A stretch of 64,000 nucleotides of DNA from Bradyrhizobium sp. JYMT SZCCT0180 (GCF_018130165.1 NZ_JAFCLZ010000001.1:281001-345000), one strand, 5' to 3'; shown: positions 8,825 to 18,438, counted from the first letter of the stretch. Notes: generated by a model from the letters alone, not told the origin. Made by a program: numbers and translations.

Positions 8825-11800
8825 ATGACCACATCCGCCGATCAGACTGTCCTCTCCGCAAGTTCCTTCGTGAGTTCCATCGGCGTCAACACGCATGTGG
8901 GGTATTCCTGGGGCTCGTACGACAATCTCGCCTTGCTGCAGGACAGCCTCGAGTATCTCGGTGTCACGAAACTGCGCGACGGGCTTACCAACATTCCGGA
9001 CGCACAACCTGTCCTGAATGGATTGGCTGCGGACGGATATAAATTCGATCTGGTTATTCCGTCCGGCGTACCCGCCGGCGGCAGCGCCGCGCTTCAGAAG
9101 TACCTGGCCTCGGTGGAACAGTTCAGCACAGCTCATGCGGGAAGCGTTATTGCGCTGGAGGGCCTGAACGAGGCCAATCTTCAGGCATTCAGCTACAACG
9201 GCAGTTCCACCATCGAAGCCGCGGCCCAGTTCCAGGCGGCCTATTTTGCCGCCGTGAACGGCAATGCCGCGCTTGCCAACATCGCGGTCTACAATCTCTC
9301 GCTGGGTTACAATGACACGGCCGACTACGCCAAGCTGGGCGACCTGTCGGGCGCTTCCGACTTTGCGAACTCGCACGCCTATGTCAGCACGAGTTCGACG
9401 CCCCACGCGGCGCTCCAGTTATTGCTGGCCAACGCCAAGTCCGTATCGTCCGGCAACCCGGCCGTCATCACCGAGACCGGCTATACGACCCAGAGCGATA
9501 CCCCCTACATCGGCGCCAGCGAAAACGTCCAGGCCAAGTCGATCCTCAACACCCTGGTCGATGCCTTCAAGGGCGGCGTTGGCACGACGTATCTCTATCA
9601 ACTGCTCGACGCCGGTGCGAGCGGCGTCAGCAACGATCCGGAGATGAATTTCGGCTTGTTCAAAAGCGACGGTTCGCCGAAGCTGGCCGCCACCGCGGTC
9701 CACAATCTGACGACCATCCTGAGCGATGACGGAACCGGTGGCCACCAACCAACCACGCAGCTGGGCTACTCACTCAGCAACATGCCCGATACGGGCAACA
9801 GCATGGTCCTCGGCAAGAGCAACGGCGCCTACGAACTGGTGATCTGGGCCGAGCCGAAGGTCTGGGACGACGCCACCGACACGGAAATCTCCAACCCTTC
9901 TCAACCTGTCACCGTTAATCTCGGAGGCGTGCACCATACGGTCAGCGTCTACGATCCGTTGAGCGGCTCGACCCCGATCGCGACCTATACCGACGTCAGC
10001 CAGATCACTGTCCCGCTCAGCGATCACCCCTTGATCATCGAGATCGACGCGCCGGCGTCGCCTGCGCCAGAGCCGCTGCCGACCGATGTCAGCGGGACGG
10101 CCGCGCAAATCGCGCTGCAATTGTCTGATTTGAACACCAACGAATCGCTCCAGACGATTACCCTGACCGATACTCACGTGCTTCCGGTCGCGTCCGAATC
10201 GACGATGAAGTACATGATCTCGCATTACGGCAATGCGCTTTCAGCCATCCAGGGCGGCTATTCGTTTTCGGTTACGACCTCCACCAGCGCCTGGAGCGTA
10301 ACCAAGCTCTTCGATTCCTCCGCCAACCTGCAGTCCACCACCACGTCCAACTTCACCGGCGGGTTCATTACCAGCAAATCGACGGTATTTGCGGACGGAT
10401 CAACCGATAGCACCCTTTATACCGCGGGCGTGGCCACGCAGCAGGTCAGCGTCGATGCGGCGACCGGTTCCAGGGAAACCAAGACGTTCGATCCGGTCTA
10501 CGGCAAGCTCACCGCCGACCTGGTGCAGCACACGGATGGTTCATCCTCGAACACGCTGTATTCGGCCGGCGTCAAGACCAAGATGTACGTCACCAACGCC
10601 GACCGCAGCCATGACAACACCTATTACAATGTCACCGGCCAGAACTATACCACCCAGACCCAGCACTACAGCCCGACCGGACAATTGATCTCGGATAGCC
10701 GCTGGCACGCCGACGGCTCGCTCGCGTACACCCAGACAATCACGGGCGACGGCGCCAGCAAATTGACGACGCTGTATGACGCCACCGGCCACAAGACCAC
10801 GGTCATCGCCTGGAACTCCTCAGTCACCACGACCGGTAAGTACGACTTGTCCGGCAATCTGGTGCAGGAGGTCGTACGCACGGTCACCGGCGATGTAACG
10901 ACCTCCAACTACAAGGGCGCCGTGCTGTCTTCGGTCTATATCGCCAGTTCCAACGGCACGAAGGAAGCGAAGATCTACGACAGCGCCGGTCGCCTCACCA
11001 GCGATCTGATCCAGAACAACGATGGCTCGTCCTCGAACACGCTGTATTCGGCCAACGTCAAGACCAAGATGTACGTCACCAACGCCGACGGCAGCCAGGA
11101 CAACACCTATTACAACATCACCGGCCAGTCCTATACCACCCAGAAACAGCACTACGATTCAAAGGGCGTATTGACCGCTGATACCCGCTGGCACGCCGAC
11201 GGAACGCTCGACTACACCAAGGTGATCAGCAGCGACGGCAACAGCAAGGTGACGACGCTGTATGACGCGGCCGGCCACAAGACCACCGTGACCAGCTGGA
11301 ATCCGACCGCCACCACGATCGACAAATACGATTCGTCCGGCAACCTGGTCCAGGAGATCGTGCAGACCGCTACCGGCAACGTCACGACCTCCAACTATAA
11401 CGGGTCGGTGCTGTCCTCGGTCTATATCGCCAATGCCAACGGCTCGAAGGAAGCGAAGCTTTACGACAGCGCGGGCCGGCTCTCCAGCGATCTGGTGCAG
11501 AACAAGGACGGCTCGTCCTCGAACACGCTGTACTCGGCCGGCGTCAAGACCAAGGTGTATGTCAGCAACGCCGACGGCAGCGACGACAACACCTACTACA
11601 ATATCACCGGCCAGAGCTATACCACCCGGACCCAGCACTACGATTCGAAGGGCGTCATGACCGCGGAAACCCGTTGGCATGCCGATGGCTCGCTCGACTA
11701 CCACCAGGACGTCAGCAGCGACGCCAGCAGCAAGGTGACCGCACTGTATGATTCGACCGGTCACAAAACCACCGTGATCCGCTGGAATGCGGCCGCCACC

Positions 11801-13195
11801 AAGACCGAGAAGTACGACACGTCAGGCAGCCTGATCCAGGAGGTCGTGAAGACCGCGGCCGGCAACGTAACGACCTCAAACTATAACGGGTCGGAGCTGT
11901 CCTCGGTCTTTATCGTCAATGCAAACGGCTCGAAGGAAACCAAGATTTACGACAGCGCCGGCCGGCTCGCCAGCGACCTGATCCAGAACAACGATGGCTC
12001 GTCTTCGAACACGCTGTTCTCCGCGGGCATCAAGACCAAGATGTATGTCACCAACGCCGACGGCAGCAACGACAATACCTACTACAACATCACCGGCCAG
12101 GCCTATACCACCCGGGCCCAGCACTACGATGCCGCTGGCAAAATGACGGCGGACACCCGTTGGCACGCTGACGGCACGCTCGAATATCGCCAACTCATCA
12201 GCGGCGACGGCACCAAGGTCACGGATCTCTACGACAGCACCGGGCACAAACTCACCGAGATCACACATCATCCGGATGGGTCCATCGTGACGGACAGCTA
12301 CAACGCATCGACAGGTGCGTTGGTTCAGGACGTCGTCAAGACGGCCGGGGGTGACGTCACCACCACGAACTATTCGGGCGGCGTCGTCGCCTCGATCTAC
12401 GTCGCCAACGCGGACGGCTTCAAGGAAAGCAAGCTGTTCGACTCGGCCGGAAACCTGGCCAGCGATTACGTCCAGAACACGGATGGCTCGTCCTCGAACA
12501 CGCTGTACTCGTCCGGCGTCAAGATGAAGATGTATGTCAGCAACGCCGACGGCAGCGATGACAACTATTACTACAACATCACCGGCCAGACCTACACGAC
12601 CCAGATCCAGCATATCGACGCCGCGGGCAAGATCACCTCTGACACCCGCCTGCACGCCGACGGCTCGCTGGATTACAAGCAGGTCATCAACTCCGACGGC
12701 AGCAAGGTGACCGATCTGTACGACAGCGCCGGATCCAAAACCCAGCATATCCTCAACAACGCCGACGGCACCAAGGACGTCTACAAATATGCCGTCAGCG
12801 GCAACCCCGGGGCGACCCAGCACGAAAGCTACACCGCGGGCGGCACTCTCCTGCAGATCGACCTTCAGAACAGCAATGGCACCCACACCGTCACGGCCGT
12901 CAGCGCCGGTCAATCGATACAGGGCGGAAACGGAAACGACCTGTTTTCAGCCGCCCCGGGATCGACGACAATCGTCTTCGACCATGGCAATGACCAGATC
13001 AACAGCTTCCAGGCCGGCGCCGCGGCCAATCACGACACGATCAAGATCGCAGCGTCGCTGGTGGCCGATTACAGCCACCTTCAGTTTACGCAATCAGGCG
13101 CCGACACGCTGATCCACCTGTCAGCCACGGATTCGATCACGCTGAAGAATGTTTACGCGACCAACCTCGATCACAGCAACTTCCTGTTCGTCTGA
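8825..13195 (+). CDS. Giant type-I-secreted protein: glycoside hydrolase domain, five YD-like repeats, RTX-type C-terminus
   Basis: Protein of 1456 residues without a Sec signal peptide. Residues about 10-330 form a clan-A glycoside hydrolase-like domain, with LEGLNEAN (acid/base Glu about 116) and ITETGY (nucleophile Glu about 217). From about 510 to 1350 there are five tandem units of 162-163 residues, each with NADGS-DNTYYNITGQ, HYDxxGxxTxDTRWHADG, YDxxGHKTT and YDSAGRL elements, resembling YD/RHS repeats. The C-terminus has one GGNGNDLF calcium-binding nonapeptide and ends in DSITLKNVYATNLDHSNFLFV-like sequence, typical of type I secretion signals. It is probably a secreted or surface-held enzyme acting on the exopolysaccharide. 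No ABC exporter or membrane fusion protein is encoded nearby. Confidence 0.92.
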   Translation: MTTSADQTVLSASSFVSSIGVNTHVGYSWGSYDNLALLQDSLEYLGVTKLRDGLTNIPDAQPVLNGLAADGYKFDLVIPSGVPAGGSAALQKYLASVEQFSTAHAGSVIALEGLNEANLQAFSYNGSSTIEAAAQFQAAYFAAVNGNAALANIAVYNLSLGYNDTADYAKLGDLSGASDFANSHAYVSTSSTPHAALQLLLANAKSVSSGNPAVITETGYTTQSDTPYIGASENVQAKSILNTLVDAFKGGVGTTYLYQLLDAGASGVSNDPEMNFGLFKSDGSPKLAATAVHNLTTILSDDGTGGHQPTTQLGYSLSNMPDTGNSMVLGKSNGAYELVIWAEPKVWDDATDTEISNPSQPVTVNLGGVHHTVSVYDPLSGSTPIATYTDVSQITVPLSDHPLIIEIDAPASPAPEPLPTDVSGTAAQIALQLSDLNTNESLQTITLTDTHVLPVASESTMKYMISHYGNALSAIQGGYSFSVTTSTSAWSVTKLFDSSANLQSTTTSNFTGGFITSKSTVFADGSTDSTLYTAGVATQQVSVDAATGSRETKTFDPVYGKLTADLVQHTDGSSSNTLYSAGVKTKMYVTNADRSHDNTYYNVTGQNYTTQTQHYSPTGQLISDSRWHADGSLAYTQTITGDGASKLTTLYDATGHKTTVIAWNSSVTTTGKYDLSGNLVQEVVRTVTGDVTTSNYKGAVLSSVYIASSNGTKEAKIYDSAGRLTSDLIQNNDGSSSNTLYSANVKTKMYVTNADGSQDNTYYNITGQSYTTQKQHYDSKGVLTADTRWHADGTLDYTKVISSDGNSKVTTLYDAAGHKTTVTSWNPTATTIDKYDSSGNLVQEIVQTATGNVTTSNYNGSVLSSVYIANANGSKEAKLYDSAGRLSSDLVQNKDGSSSNTLYSAGVKTKVYVSNADGSDDNTYYNITGQSYTTRTQHYDSKGVMTAETRWHADGSLDYHQDVSSDASSKVTALYDSTGHKTTVIRWNAAATKTEKYDTSGSLIQEVVKTAAGNVTTSNYNGSELSSVFIVNANGSKETKIYDSAGRLASDLIQNNDGSSSNTLFSAGIKTKMYVTNADGSNDNTYYNITGQAYTTRAQHYDAAGKMTADTRWHADGTLEYRQLISGDGTKVTDLYDSTGHKLTEITHHPDGSIVTDSYNASTGALVQDVVKTAGGDVTTTNYSGGVVASIYVANADGFKESKLFDSAGNLASDYVQNTDGSSSNTLYSSGVKMKMYVSNADGSDDNYYYNITGQTYTTQIQHIDAAGKITSDTRLHADGSLDYKQVINSDGSKVTDLYDSAGSKTQHILNNADGTKDVYKYAVSGNPGATQHESYTAGGTLLQIDLQNSNGTHTVTAVSAGQSIQGGNGNDLFSAAPGSTTIVFDHGNDQINSFQAGAAANHDTIKIAASLVADYSHLQFTQSGADTLIHLSATDSITLKNVYATNLDHSNFLFV
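10340..12890 (+). repeat. Tandem 486-bp coding repeats (five copies)
   Basis: Taking the GAT/GAC codon of the DGSSSN motif as an anchor, copies fall at 10535, 11021, 11507, 11993 and 12482. The steps are 486, 486, 486 and 489 bases. A degenerate half unit precedes the first copy (about 10350) and the last copy decays after about 12730. The period is a multiple of three, so the frame is kept. Similarity is visible in the DNA as well as the protein, suggesting recent expansion or homogenisation. Confidence 0.92.
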
Positions 13196-13263
13196 GACAG
13201 CCGGTGCGCTCTCACGTGAGCGCATCGGTTCTCACAAAGCAGGGTCGCGGCGGATTGAGCGGA

Positions 13264-13286
13264 CAAGCCCCGACCGACGGGGCTTT
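13264..13286. terminator. Possible bidirectional terminator hairpin
   Basis: AAGCCCC (13265-13271) and GGGGCTT (13279-13285) form a 7-bp stem with a 7-base loop between the convergent genes ending at 13195 and 13315. The T-tract is very short, so it may work only weakly. A second GC-rich hairpin lies at 13201-13228. Confidence 0.4.
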
Positions 13287-13314
13287 GGAACTCGAGGCAG
13301 ATAGCCGGGCCGGG

Positions 13315-14049
13315 TTACGCCCGGCCGGGCGTCACCGAGCCGGTGAAGATGATGTCCTCGGCCAGCAGAGGCAAACGCCGCAGCAGCATCGTCTTCATCA
13401 TGCCGGCCCGCTTGAACGTCGCCATCTGGATCTCCTCCGGAGAAAACCCGGCATCCAGGGCAACCTTTGCGATCGTGTAAGGCGTAAAGAAGAAGCGATG
13501 GTCGGAATTGATCGTTTCGGTGTTGTTCAGGATTCCCTTGATGTTCCCGCCCCTGAACGCATTCGGCACGGTAATGACGATTTTTTCGACGACGTCACCA
13601 TAGTTCTCTCTAAATCGGCCGAGAAAGGACACCGGATTCGGGATGTGCTCGACGACTTCACCGAACAGGGCAATATCGAATTTCCGTCCGGAGATCTGGT
13701 CAATCTTCTGGCCGGACGTCACATCGCCGGACACCATGTTGTCCAGCCCGGAAATCCGACTCGCCTCCCGCACCGCGTCCGCATCGATGTCGACACCGAC
13801 CGTATACTCGGAGCACTCCGTGATCAGACCATGGAGCCAGTCCCGGTGATCGATCTTCTTCTTGATGAGAGGAACGTGGTCGCAGCATCCGACATGAAGA
13901 ACCCGCTTGCCGCGGCACATGTCGATCAACACGTCACTTCGGTACCTGACACCCGTCTTGCCGCCGTAAGTCACGGCCATATTCTCGTTGAACTTCGTGC
14001 CTGCAAGGTATGGATAAATACCCGTAAAGTCCGTCATGATTGACGACAT
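13315..14049 (-). CDS. Class I SAM-dependent methyltransferase
   Basis: Predicted cytoplasmic methyltransferase of 244 residues. Motif I is VLHVGCCDH (about residues 49-57), an acidic residue ends the second strand in VGVDIDADAV, and FDIALFGEVVEHIPNP is the post-II/motif-II region typical of class I Rossmann methyltransferases. ATG 14049 follows GAGGAG. It is the last gene of the minus-strand exopolysaccharide operon, 141 bases after the acetyltransferase, so it may methylate a sugar of the repeat unit. The substrate is not shown by the sequence. Confidence 0.88.
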   Translation of the reverse strand: MSSIMTDFTGIYPYLAGTKFNENMAVTYGGKTGVRYRSDVLIDMCRGKRVLHVGCCDHVPLIKKKIDHRDWLHGLITECSEYTVGVDIDADAVREASRISGLDNMVSGDVTSGQKIDQISGRKFDIALFGEVVEHIPNPVSFLGRFRENYGDVVEKIVITVPNAFRGGNIKGILNNTETINSDHRFFFTPYTIAKVALDAGFSPEEIQMATFKRAGMMKTMLLRRLPLLAEDIIFTGSVTPGRA

Positions 14050-14190
14050 GCTGATCTCCTCGTCGACTAACCCCCAGTGAACGATCGTCGATCAACGCCA
14101 CAACTGCGATTTTAACAAGGCCGTCGACGAAACCGAAAATGATCTCTTGACCCGAGTGGCGGCGTATCCTTGCTAGCCGCCGCATTACCT

Positions 14191-14760
14191 CTAGGAAGAA
14201 GACGATGCGGAACGCATCGACTTGGCCGGAATTCCCGCGACGACCGCTTTCGGCAAGACATCCCGATTGACGACCGAGTTTGCAGCTACCGTTGCACCTT
14301 CGCCGATTTTGATGGGTCCTATGATGACAGCACCGGCATAGACGACGACACCGTCTGCAATGCGCGGGCAGCCCGGCTGGTTCCAGGCACGTCGCCCCAG
14401 TGTCACGTTATGATAAAGCATAACCGCACTCCCGACATGCGAACCTTCCCCAATCACGACCCCGGTCGGGTGTGGAAGCTTCAGTCCCGGGCCGATTTCC
14501 GCGAGCAACGAGATATAGCAGCCACGTCGCGCCAGGGAACGCACGATCAGCCAGGCGATACCGTGCCCCCAACGCGTGTTGAAGCGCAACCATTTGGCAG
14601 CACGCCACCAGGTGATCACCGTAAAGCCCGGATCGGTTATCAAGGCAACCGCGGCAGCAACGACGCCGGAATTCCCGGTGTTCGCCAGCAAATCTGCCCG
14701 CCACGCAGCCTGGGGAGGCTCGCGCCTCACCATTTTATCTGGTTCGACATGTGCGTTCAT
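14191..14760 (-). CDS. CysE/EpsC-like serine acetyltransferase family protein (left-handed beta-helix)
   Basis: Protein of 189 residues. An N-terminal helical part is followed by hexapeptide repeats running from ISLLAEIGPGLKLPHPTGVVIGEGSHVGSAVMLYHNVTLG to VVYAGAVIIGPIKIGEGATVAANSVVNRDV, the hallmark of trimeric acetyl-CoA-dependent acyltransferases. The HPTG and YHNVTLG elements match the serine O-acetyltransferase (CysE/EpsC) group. In this setting it more likely O-acetylates a sugar or amino acid on the polysaccharide than serves cysteine synthesis, but this is inference. It sits 12 bases after the flippase stop in the same operon. Confidence 0.85.
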   Translation of the reverse strand: MNAHVEPDKMVRREPPQAAWRADLLANTGNSGVVAAAVALITDPGFTVITWWRAAKWLRFNTRWGHGIAWLIVRSLARRGCYISLLAEIGPGLKLPHPTGVVIGEGSHVGSAVMLYHNVTLGRRAWNQPGCPRIADGVVVYAGAVIIGPIKIGEGATVAANSVVNRDVLPKAVVAGIPAKSMRSASSSS

Positions 14761-14772
14761 ATCAAGGATCTC

Positions 14773-16227
14773 TCACGTCGCCGAGGGAACGTCCAGCGGT
14801 TGTGCTTCAATTGATCGGCCGAGCAACGATCGCACGCTGCCGCGAATCTGATGCCTGAATGCGACGTAACAGGACAGCACGACCACCAGATACAGACTGG
14901 TTGCAAGCAGCCAATGCTTCATGCTTGTCACATCGGCCGACGTCACCGCGAGAGCCACGATGGTCCCGGCCAGGGTCGCGATGGTCGCTGGAAGCAGGGA
15001 TTTGACGATCGACATGAAAGGCAACCCGGTATTTCGGCTGCCAACCACCAGCATAAAGGTGCACACGATAATCGCCGTGACAAGGTACACGATAGCAACG
15101 GCCTTGAGACCGAACGGCAGCGCCACCACGAACGACAGGATCATGGCGATGCTGTTGGCGCTGCTGATCCAGAACTGCAGACGGGCCTTGCCGCGCGCGA
15201 GAAGAATCGGACCGGCATAGGCCGCAATGGACTGCGCAGCCCCCGCCGGCGCAAGCGCGCTAACCAGCGGCAATACGTCCTGCCAATGCGGCGAAAGGAA
15301 TGTCGTCACCGGGTAGTAGAGCCCAAACGTCAGATAGATCATCGCCGGGAAGGTAATCATCGCCGTCACACTCAGCATCGCGCAGATCGCCGCGTTCTGC
15401 TCTGCGTGCCGCCCGTTACCGGACATACGGCTCAGCGTCGCCATCAGGACACCGCCGCCCGGCCAAGAAAGGATCATCAACGGAAAGATCATGAACTGAA
15501 AGGCCAGGCCAAAGAGCCCGACCGCGGCCGCTCCCAGCTTCGCACCGATCAGCAGATTGCCGATGTTGCGCGCGGCGAAATTGAGAATGTTCGAGGCCAG
15601 TATCCAGCTCCCGAAGGAAAGCATCGAACCGACGCCACGCCATCGGAAGTTGAGCCTGATCTGATGCCGCGTAATCGCGTAGAACGCGATCGCGCGAATG
15701 ATCTGCATCAGGACGTAATATGAAATCAGCGCCCAGATCCCCCAGCCCAGAACGGCTCCGAGGACGCCCACGGACGCGGCGGTGATTGACGCGCCCGCCT
15801 CCACCATCGCCACGGTCTGGTAGCGCAACGCGCGCTCGAGCACCGCGCGCGGTCCGAGCGCCGCTATGGAAAGGACGACCGAGACGGACAGCGCGGTCAG
15901 CACGCCCGACAGGCCATCCATCTTCACGGCCCCGGCCAGCGGCCCCGCGACAACCGCCAGCACCACCGCACAGCCGATGCCGATCGCCAGCATCATGGTC
16001 ACGGCCGCTCCGGTCTCCTCGCGCGAGAGCGAGCCTCGCTGTATCATCGCGCTCGACAAGCCAAGATCGGTGAGAAGGGCTATGAAGGCGACAAACGGCA
16101 GCGAGAAGGCGACCAGACCGAATTCGGCCGGGGTAACGAAATAGGTCATCAGCAGCGTCATCAGAAACTGGACGACCGATTTCACGATGTTCACGCCGGA
16201 CATCGAGAGCAGATTTTTCAGGATCAT
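14773..16227 (-). CDS. Wzx-like lipopolysaccharide/exopolysaccharide flippase (second of two)
   Basis: Membrane protein of 484 residues with about twelve to fourteen hydrophobic helices. The start MILKNLLSMSGVNIVKSVVQFLMTLLMTYFVTPAEFGLVAFSLP is the classical first two helices of the MATE-like polysaccharide transporter family (WzxC/TuaB group). It should flip lipid-linked repeat units to the periplasm. ATG 16227 is chosen because the upstream in-frame extension to 16374 is unlike any flippase N-terminus. It lies between an acyltransferase and the CysE-like acetyltransferase in one minus-strand operon. A different flippase at 4196-5611 means either two polymers or two stages of one pathway. 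Confidence 0.9.
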   Translation of the reverse strand: MILKNLLSMSGVNIVKSVVQFLMTLLMTYFVTPAEFGLVAFSLPFVAFIALLTDLGLSSAMIQRGSLSREETGAAVTMMLAIGIGCAVVLAVVAGPLAGAVKMDGLSGVLTALSVSVVLSIAALGPRAVLERALRYQTVAMVEAGASITAASVGVLGAVLGWGIWALISYYVLMQIIRAIAFYAITRHQIRLNFRWRGVGSMLSFGSWILASNILNFAARNIGNLLIGAKLGAAAVGLFGLAFQFMIFPLMILSWPGGGVLMATLSRMSGNGRHAEQNAAICAMLSVTAMITFPAMIYLTFGLYYPVTTFLSPHWQDVLPLVSALAPAGAAQSIAAYAGPILLARGKARLQFWISSANSIAMILSFVVALPFGLKAVAIVYLVTAIIVCTFMLVVGSRNTGLPFMSIVKSLLPATIATLAGTIVALAVTSADVTSMKHWLLATSLYLVVVLSCYVAFRHQIRGSVRSLLGRSIEAQPLDVPSAT

Positions 16228-16348
16228 GAAGTCATCCGTACGTTGTTCATGCAGCCGACCCGGAAAGCGCGCCGGCACAAGCAAAGGTCCGCTCCACGTC
16301 TGGCGAACGAGGTCGTGATCGTCGGGGATGGAGGTCCGGAAGCCGACA

Positions 16349-17389
16349 TCATGCCTCGACCCTCTTGGGTACACGACCGATCGTTCTGAAAAACGTCAGC
16401 AATGGCCTCTCGACCAGCAGGTAGAATGCCACGCCTACCGCCACGCCCCCCGCTGCAACCATCACGAACAGCAGTTCGTTCGGAATACCCAGCGCTTTCA
16501 GCTTGGTCGCGGCTTTGGCGAAACCCGAAAGCGCCGGAAAATGAACGAGGTAGATCGAATAGGACGCCTCGCCGAGGAATATGAGAACACGCGGTAATCG
16601 CAGCGCCGTCTTCGTCTCGAGTACGACCCCGCCCAAGATCATCAGCATCGCGCCGACGCCGTAGCACCAGGTCGAGATCGCGTTCTTCAAGAGGCCACCG
16701 TAGGCAACGGCTATCCATGTGCCGCCGAAAAGGACGATCCCAAGCGTCAAGCAGAGCTTCGGAGATACGGTGTCCCGGCGATCGAACAGCCAGTACGCCA
16801 GAATCCCCAGGCCAAAGAGCACATGAGCGGGATGGAAGACAAATGCGAGCGGATAGACCGGGAACAATACGGGTTGCACGAAAGACAACGCCAGCCAGAC
16901 CGCCCCCGCGATCCAGCCGATCCTGGGGTTCCAGATCGCAACCGCAAAGATGGCGTAGAAGATCATCTCGTGGCGCAGCGTCCAGACCACGTCGATAATC
17001 GGCTCGTGCTCTATCGGCAACAACAGGAAGGACGAGAATAGGTCATAAAAGCTCAGATCTGCCTTCATGAGAAGCACGAGAGGAATGACACAGATCAGGG
17101 CGACCCAAAGCGCCGGATATATTCTTTGGACGCGACGCCAGACGAAACGGAGGGCGTTGTCGCGATCGCCAAAGTCATTCGCATGCGCCAGGAAAATGAC
17201 AAAGCCGCTCAAGACAAAGAAATACATGACGCCGGAGTCTCCGGCGTTGAAGATCGGGAATACGTTCTCACCGAGGTACTTGGGCTGGGCCAACGTCCTG
17301 GTCGTGTGATGACCCACCACGGCGAGCGCCGCGAAGGCGCGTCCCAGCTGCAAGGTGTCCAGACTGCGTTTTGAGGCCAGCTCCGTCAT
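16349..17389 (-). CDS. Membrane acyltransferase (acyltransferase_3 family), third in operon
   Basis: Predicted ten-helix O-acyltransferase of 346 residues. The N-terminus LDTLQLGRAFAALAVVGHHTTR carries the family pattern R-x10-H, with the catalytic-type His in helix 1. YFFVLSGFVI and the following basic loop match the active-site cytoplasmic region, and SYSIYLVHFP near the end is a strong family signature. Such enzymes transfer acetyl or other acyl groups to exported glycans. ATG 17389 overlaps the stop of the preceding gene in ATGA, showing translational coupling; the longer frame up to 17992 reads through that gene and is rejected. It is one of three acyltransferases in this operon. Confidence 0.92.
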   Translation of the reverse strand: MTELASKRSLDTLQLGRAFAALAVVGHHTTRTLAQPKYLGENVFPIFNAGDSGVMYFFVLSGFVIFLAHANDFGDRDNALRFVWRRVQRIYPALWVALICVIPLVLLMKADLSFYDLFSSFLLLPIEHEPIIDVVWTLRHEMIFYAIFAVAIWNPRIGWIAGAVWLALSFVQPVLFPVYPLAFVFHPAHVLFGLGILAYWLFDRRDTVSPKLCLTLGIVLFGGTWIAVAYGGLLKNAISTWCYGVGAMLMILGGVVLETKTALRLPRVLIFLGEASYSIYLVHFPALSGFAKAATKLKALGIPNELLFVMVAAGGVAVGVAFYLLVERPLLTFFRTIGRVPKRVEA

Positions 17390-18438
17390 GCCAGATGCCC
17401 CGCTCCATCGGGCGTCCGAAACAGCCGACGTCGAAACGCCGCGTCCAGAAAGCGCCGAAGACGCACCTCGAAGAGCTCGTAACTTATCCCTCCGGCGATA
17501 AGTGACAGAACGAAGCCCAGAACCGCAAAGGCAGCAGAGAGCAGCCACAGATCCACGCCGCGTCCGGCAAGATTGGCTCCGATCATCTGCAACGGAAAAA
17601 GGGCGAAGGGATGCACCAGATAAAGGCTGTAGCTGATCTTGCCGAGATATTGCAGCGATGGCGCGCTCAACGCCGCCGCAATGCCGGAGTTTTGCGCCAA
17701 CACCATTCCGAACAGCAGAAGGCCGGGAACGAGGCCGACAAACGGGTGCAGATACTCGATTGATAGATACATCGCGATGCCGCATACCGCACCGGCCAGC
17801 AACCCGGTCCACCCCCGCAGCCGGATCGGCATATCCACGGCGCTGAACAGCAGCCCAACCAGAAAATACGCGGCAATCGGCCGAAACCATATGCCCGCCA
17901 GAGCCAGCGCTATCAGCGGCAGCGCCAGCATCCAGTTTCTCCGCCGGGCCACCGCTACGAAAACCGCGGCGAACAGAATGTAGAACGCCCACTCATAGCT
18001 CAGCGTCCAGGCGTTCTGCTGGCCGATCGGAAGCCCCAGGGCATCGGGCAAGAACGCAAGGTTGACGAAGAACAACTGGACGTAAGTTCCAACATCAATC
18101 CCCTTGAAGAATTTGTAGCCGACGATCGGGCCGATGGTGAACAGCGTCAGGTGCAGGATGACGAAGACGGGAAGAATGCGAAGACATCGATCATAGAAGA
18201 ATTTGGCAACGCTGCGGTGGCGCACCAGGCTGGCCGGAATCAGGAAGCCGCTGATCATGAAGAACAGTTCGACGCCATGTCCGCCCATATTGATGGTCGA
18301 TCCCAGCCACGGCCAGATCGGCGCCATGAAACCCGCAAGCAGCGGCATGTCGTAGAGATGCACGATCAGGACACTTAGCGCAGCGATGCCGCGCAGTCCC
18401 TGGACGGCCGGGAGGAAATCCTGCTTTGGAGCGTTCAC
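17386..18438 (-). CDS. Membrane acyltransferase (acyltransferase_3 family), second in operon
   Basis: Membrane O-acyltransferase of 350 residues. LPAVQGLRGIAALSVLIVHLYD gives the helix-1 R-x10-H motif, ELFFMISGFLIP the second signature and ISYSLYLVHPF the late one. The GTG at 18438 is the best start because GGGAGGAAG lies 8 bases before it; the open frame continues upstream to 18564, but that stretch would overlap the polymerase gene. The stop overlaps the next acyltransferase start (ATGA). It presumably adds an acyl decoration to the exopolysaccharide. Its specificity cannot be predicted and may differ from those of its two neighbours. Confidence 0.9.
   Translation of the reverse strand: MNAPKQDFLPAVQGLRGIAALSVLIVHLYDMPLLAGFMAPIWPWLGSTINMGGHGVELFFMISGFLIPASLVRHRSVAKFFYDRCLRILPVFVILHLTLFTIGPIVGYKFFKGIDVGTYVQLFFVNLAFLPDALGLPIGQQNAWTLSYEWAFYILFAAVFVAVARRRNWMLALPLIALALAGIWFRPIAAYFLVGLLFSAVDMPIRLRGWTGLLAGAVCGIAMYLSIEYLHPFVGLVPGLLLFGMVLAQNSGIAAALSAPSLQYLGKISYSLYLVHPFALFPLQMIGANLAGRGVDLWLLSAAFAVLGFVLSLIAGGISYELFEVRLRRFLDAAFRRRLFRTPDGAGHLA

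Noticed and set aside
10340..12890. CRISPR-like array
   Set aside because: The repeats are 486 bases long, contiguous and coding, with no short repeats and unique spacers. No cas genes are present.
11876..12913. 345-codon minus-strand frame inside the repeat region, and a similar one at 11159-11764
   Set aside because: They are antisense images of the 486-bp coding repeats, which themselves have clear domains and a strong C-terminus.
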